6,199 bases of DNA from Cryomorphaceae bacterium. GTDB taxonomy: Bacteria > Bacteroidota > Bacteroidia > Flavobacteriales_D > Crocinitomicaceae. Shown here in pieces: positions 6,111 to 6,199 of the stretch (its first letter is position 1; every line of letters begins with the position of its first letter). A program made the translations under genes and the position numbers. Below the pieces are notes generated by a model. The model worked only from the letters and a program-made list of their open reading frames with translations. It ran no database searches and had not been told where the DNA came from. Where the stretch lies: NCBI GenBank assembly GCA_027485365.1, contig JAIXRD010000180.1, positions 1 through 6,199 of the forward strand. The letters run 5' to 3'.

Positions 6111-6199
6111 TTTAGGGCCGAACCAAGCTGGCTTGAGTGAGGAATTAAACAAAAAAGTCAGAGCCTTGTGCAACAAGGTGGACTTTATGCTTGGATTGA
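6111..6199 (+). repeat. 89-bp intergenic direct repeat, copy 2 (runs to the window edge)
   Basis: This copy aligns base for base with 5972-6060 at an offset of 139, with 4 substitutions. The change at 6160 (C to A) removes one pair of the outer hairpin stem, which shortens it to AAAGTC/GACTTT (6154-6159, 6181-6186); the inner CCTTGT/ACAAGG stem is unchanged. The copy is still matching when the window ends, so the true repeat may be longer and may cover the whole 139-bp period. Confidence 0.9.

Noticed and set aside
6094..6117. AT-rich stretch bounded by CCCC and GGG as another terminator
   Set aside because: The CCC/GGG pairing is followed by mismatches in the A/T tract, so no stable stem forms by hand; it is also only an AAATTTT direct repeat.
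5972..6199. CRISPR array or integrative element attachment site
   Set aside because: The repeat is too long (at least 89 bp) and has only two copies with one 50-bp spacer. No copy of the tRNA 3' end is present in the repeat, so it does not look like an attachment-site duplication.

Overview
The window looks like chromosomal DNA of a flavobacterium-like member of the Bacteroidota. Four things point there: the gene order DUF5683 protein - dapB - lepB - wbqC-like; a 640-residue signal peptidase I with a large N-terminal membrane extension; matches to the Bacteroidota promoter -7 element TAnnTTTG upstream of several genes; and start sites without clear Shine-Dalgarno sequences. The base composition is moderately AT-rich. 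A genus cannot be named safely from this sequence.

Left part (1-3502, + strand): a tightly packed four-gene run. It has the C-terminal end of a DUF5683 protein, then dapB (4 nt later), lepB (4 nt later) and a WbqC-family gene (no gap). No promoter or terminator is visible inside it, so it reads as one operon. In many Bacteroidota this block follows parA/parB, which would lie upstream of the window. The products serve different jobs in cell envelope growth: diaminopimelate/lysine synthesis (DapB), removal of signal peptides (LepB), and two poorly understood proteins.

Middle part (3499-5774): an exported beta-propeller-like protein of the SdiA-regulated type on the - strand, an exported probable outer-membrane beta-barrel protein on the + strand, and shikimate kinase (aroK) on the - strand. 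The genes alternate in direction. Both convergent junctions overlap at their stop codons (4 bp and 9 bp), leaving no room for a terminator between them. The divergent gap 4465-4592 carries a good promoter for the barrel gene, and this promoter favours an ATG start at 4593.

Right part (5775-6199): a divergent control region, a complete tRNA-Lys(TTT) gene with its own promoter and a strong intrinsic terminator, then a noncoding direct repeat. The repeat is 89 bp with 4 mismatches and a 139-bp period, and it reaches the window end. Each copy contains a hairpin whose outer arms resemble those of the tRNA terminator, and a 14-bp perfect palindrome lies between the copies. This repeat is the least ordinary part of the window. 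Most of the rest is conserved housekeeping content, and I see no convincing sign of a new defence, mobile or biosynthetic system.
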